DNA of 5,363 nucleotides from Thiomargarita sp. Lineage in GTDB: Bacteria; Pseudomonadota; Gammaproteobacteria; Beggiatoales; Beggiatoaceae. The stretch covers positions 1 to 5,363 of the forward strand of contig JAGLFE010000245.1 in NCBI GenBank assembly GCA_023144675.1. Reading direction: 5' to 3'. The translations under genes were made by a program, and so were the position numbers. Positions 5,344 to 5,363 of this stretch are shown here, piece after piece. The notes beneath the pieces are model-generated. The model was not told where the DNA came from, did not search any database, and saw only the letters and a list, made by a program, of their open reading frames with translations. How positions within the stretch are numbered: position 1 is the first letter of the stretch; each line of letters opens with the position of its first letter.

Positions 5344-5363
5344 ATGAAGATATTAGAAACTAT
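5344..5363 (+). CDS. Start of a gene cut by the window edge, probable transposase
   Basis: Only 20 bases are present: ATG AAG ATA TTA GAA ACT AT, giving M-K-I-L-E-T. The coding call rests on the well-placed Shine-Dalgarno, the promoter and the masking hairpin. The transposase assignment is inferred from the repeat-bounded, insertion-sequence-like leader, not from protein sequence. A different gene beside an old insertion scar remains possible. Confidence 0.5.

Larger units (their letters stand above)
5280..5345 (+). promoter_or_regulatory. Start-codon-masking inverted repeat
   Basis: ATGAGAATCC (5280-5289) is the perfect reverse complement of GGATTCTCAT (5336-5345). The right arm contains the GGA of the Shine-Dalgarno and the first two bases of the ATG at 5344. 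A transcript starting upstream of 5280 would hide the initiation site in a 10-bp stem. One starting at about 5311 would lack the left arm and leave the site free. Confidence 0.55.
5139..5363 (+). mobile_element. Probable left end of an insertion sequence (truncated by window)
   Basis: The signs are a repeated end-like sequence (copies at 5139-5159 and 5245-5265), a terminator-like hairpin between them, an internal extended -10 promoter, and a coding start at 5344 whose Shine-Dalgarno and ATG can be masked by upstream sequence. These are features of transposase leader regions. The outer boundary could be either repeat copy; the outer one may be the remnant of an older or deleted insertion. The matching inverted end and the transposase body lie outside the window, so the family is unknown. 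Confidence 0.45.

Overview
The window is an AT-rich bacterial segment. It holds two complete genes on the minus strand, repeat elements on the left, a long AT-rich non-coding stretch on the right, and the first codons of a plus-strand gene at the right edge. Sec-type secretion, FG-GAP/VCBS-type Ca-binding repeats, a two-hairpin REP-like repeat, a MITE-like element and a probable insertion sequence would fit a repeat-rich gammaproteobacterium, perhaps a Beggiatoa/Thiotrichales-type sulfur bacterium. That placement is an impression from repeat and protein style and is low confidence.

Left part (1-326): no gene is visible. Positions 72-140 hold a degenerate two-hairpin repeat resembling the widespread 'GTAGGT...AACCYAC' extragenic elements. 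Positions 179-326 hold a non-coding element of about 148 bp with near-perfect 21-bp terminal inverted repeats. Its right end overlaps the 3' end of the glycosyltransferase gene and supplies that gene's stop codon.

Middle (315-4642, minus strand): the upstream gene (1574-4642) encodes a 1022-residue secreted, very acidic modular protein. In order it has a signal peptide, a Thr/Glu pentapeptide repeat, a carboxypeptidase-regulatory-like beta-sandwich, and an FG-GAP-type beta-propeller. The propeller is interrupted by an Asp/Ser-rich linker carrying a Cys-His module, and an unrecognised C-terminal region follows. Downstream, 97 bp after its stop, lies a GT4-family glycosyltransferase (315-1475, GTG start). 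The two may be co-transcribed. Whether the enzyme modifies the secreted protein or a surface polysaccharide cannot be read from the sequence.

Right part (4643-5363): about 490 bp of extremely AT-rich DNA with several inverted repeats comes first. It is followed by what looks like the left end of an insertion sequence. The evidence is a 21-bp direct repeat in two copies 106 bp apart, a terminator-like hairpin between them, an extended -10 promoter, a good Shine-Dalgarno and an ATG at 5344. A perfect 10-bp inverted repeat (5280-5289 / 5336-5345) would bury the Shine-Dalgarno and start codon in any transcript entering from outside, but not in one from the internal promoter. This resembles the protection from impinging transcription known for transposases such as those of IS10 and IS50, and it is the most interesting regulatory signal here.
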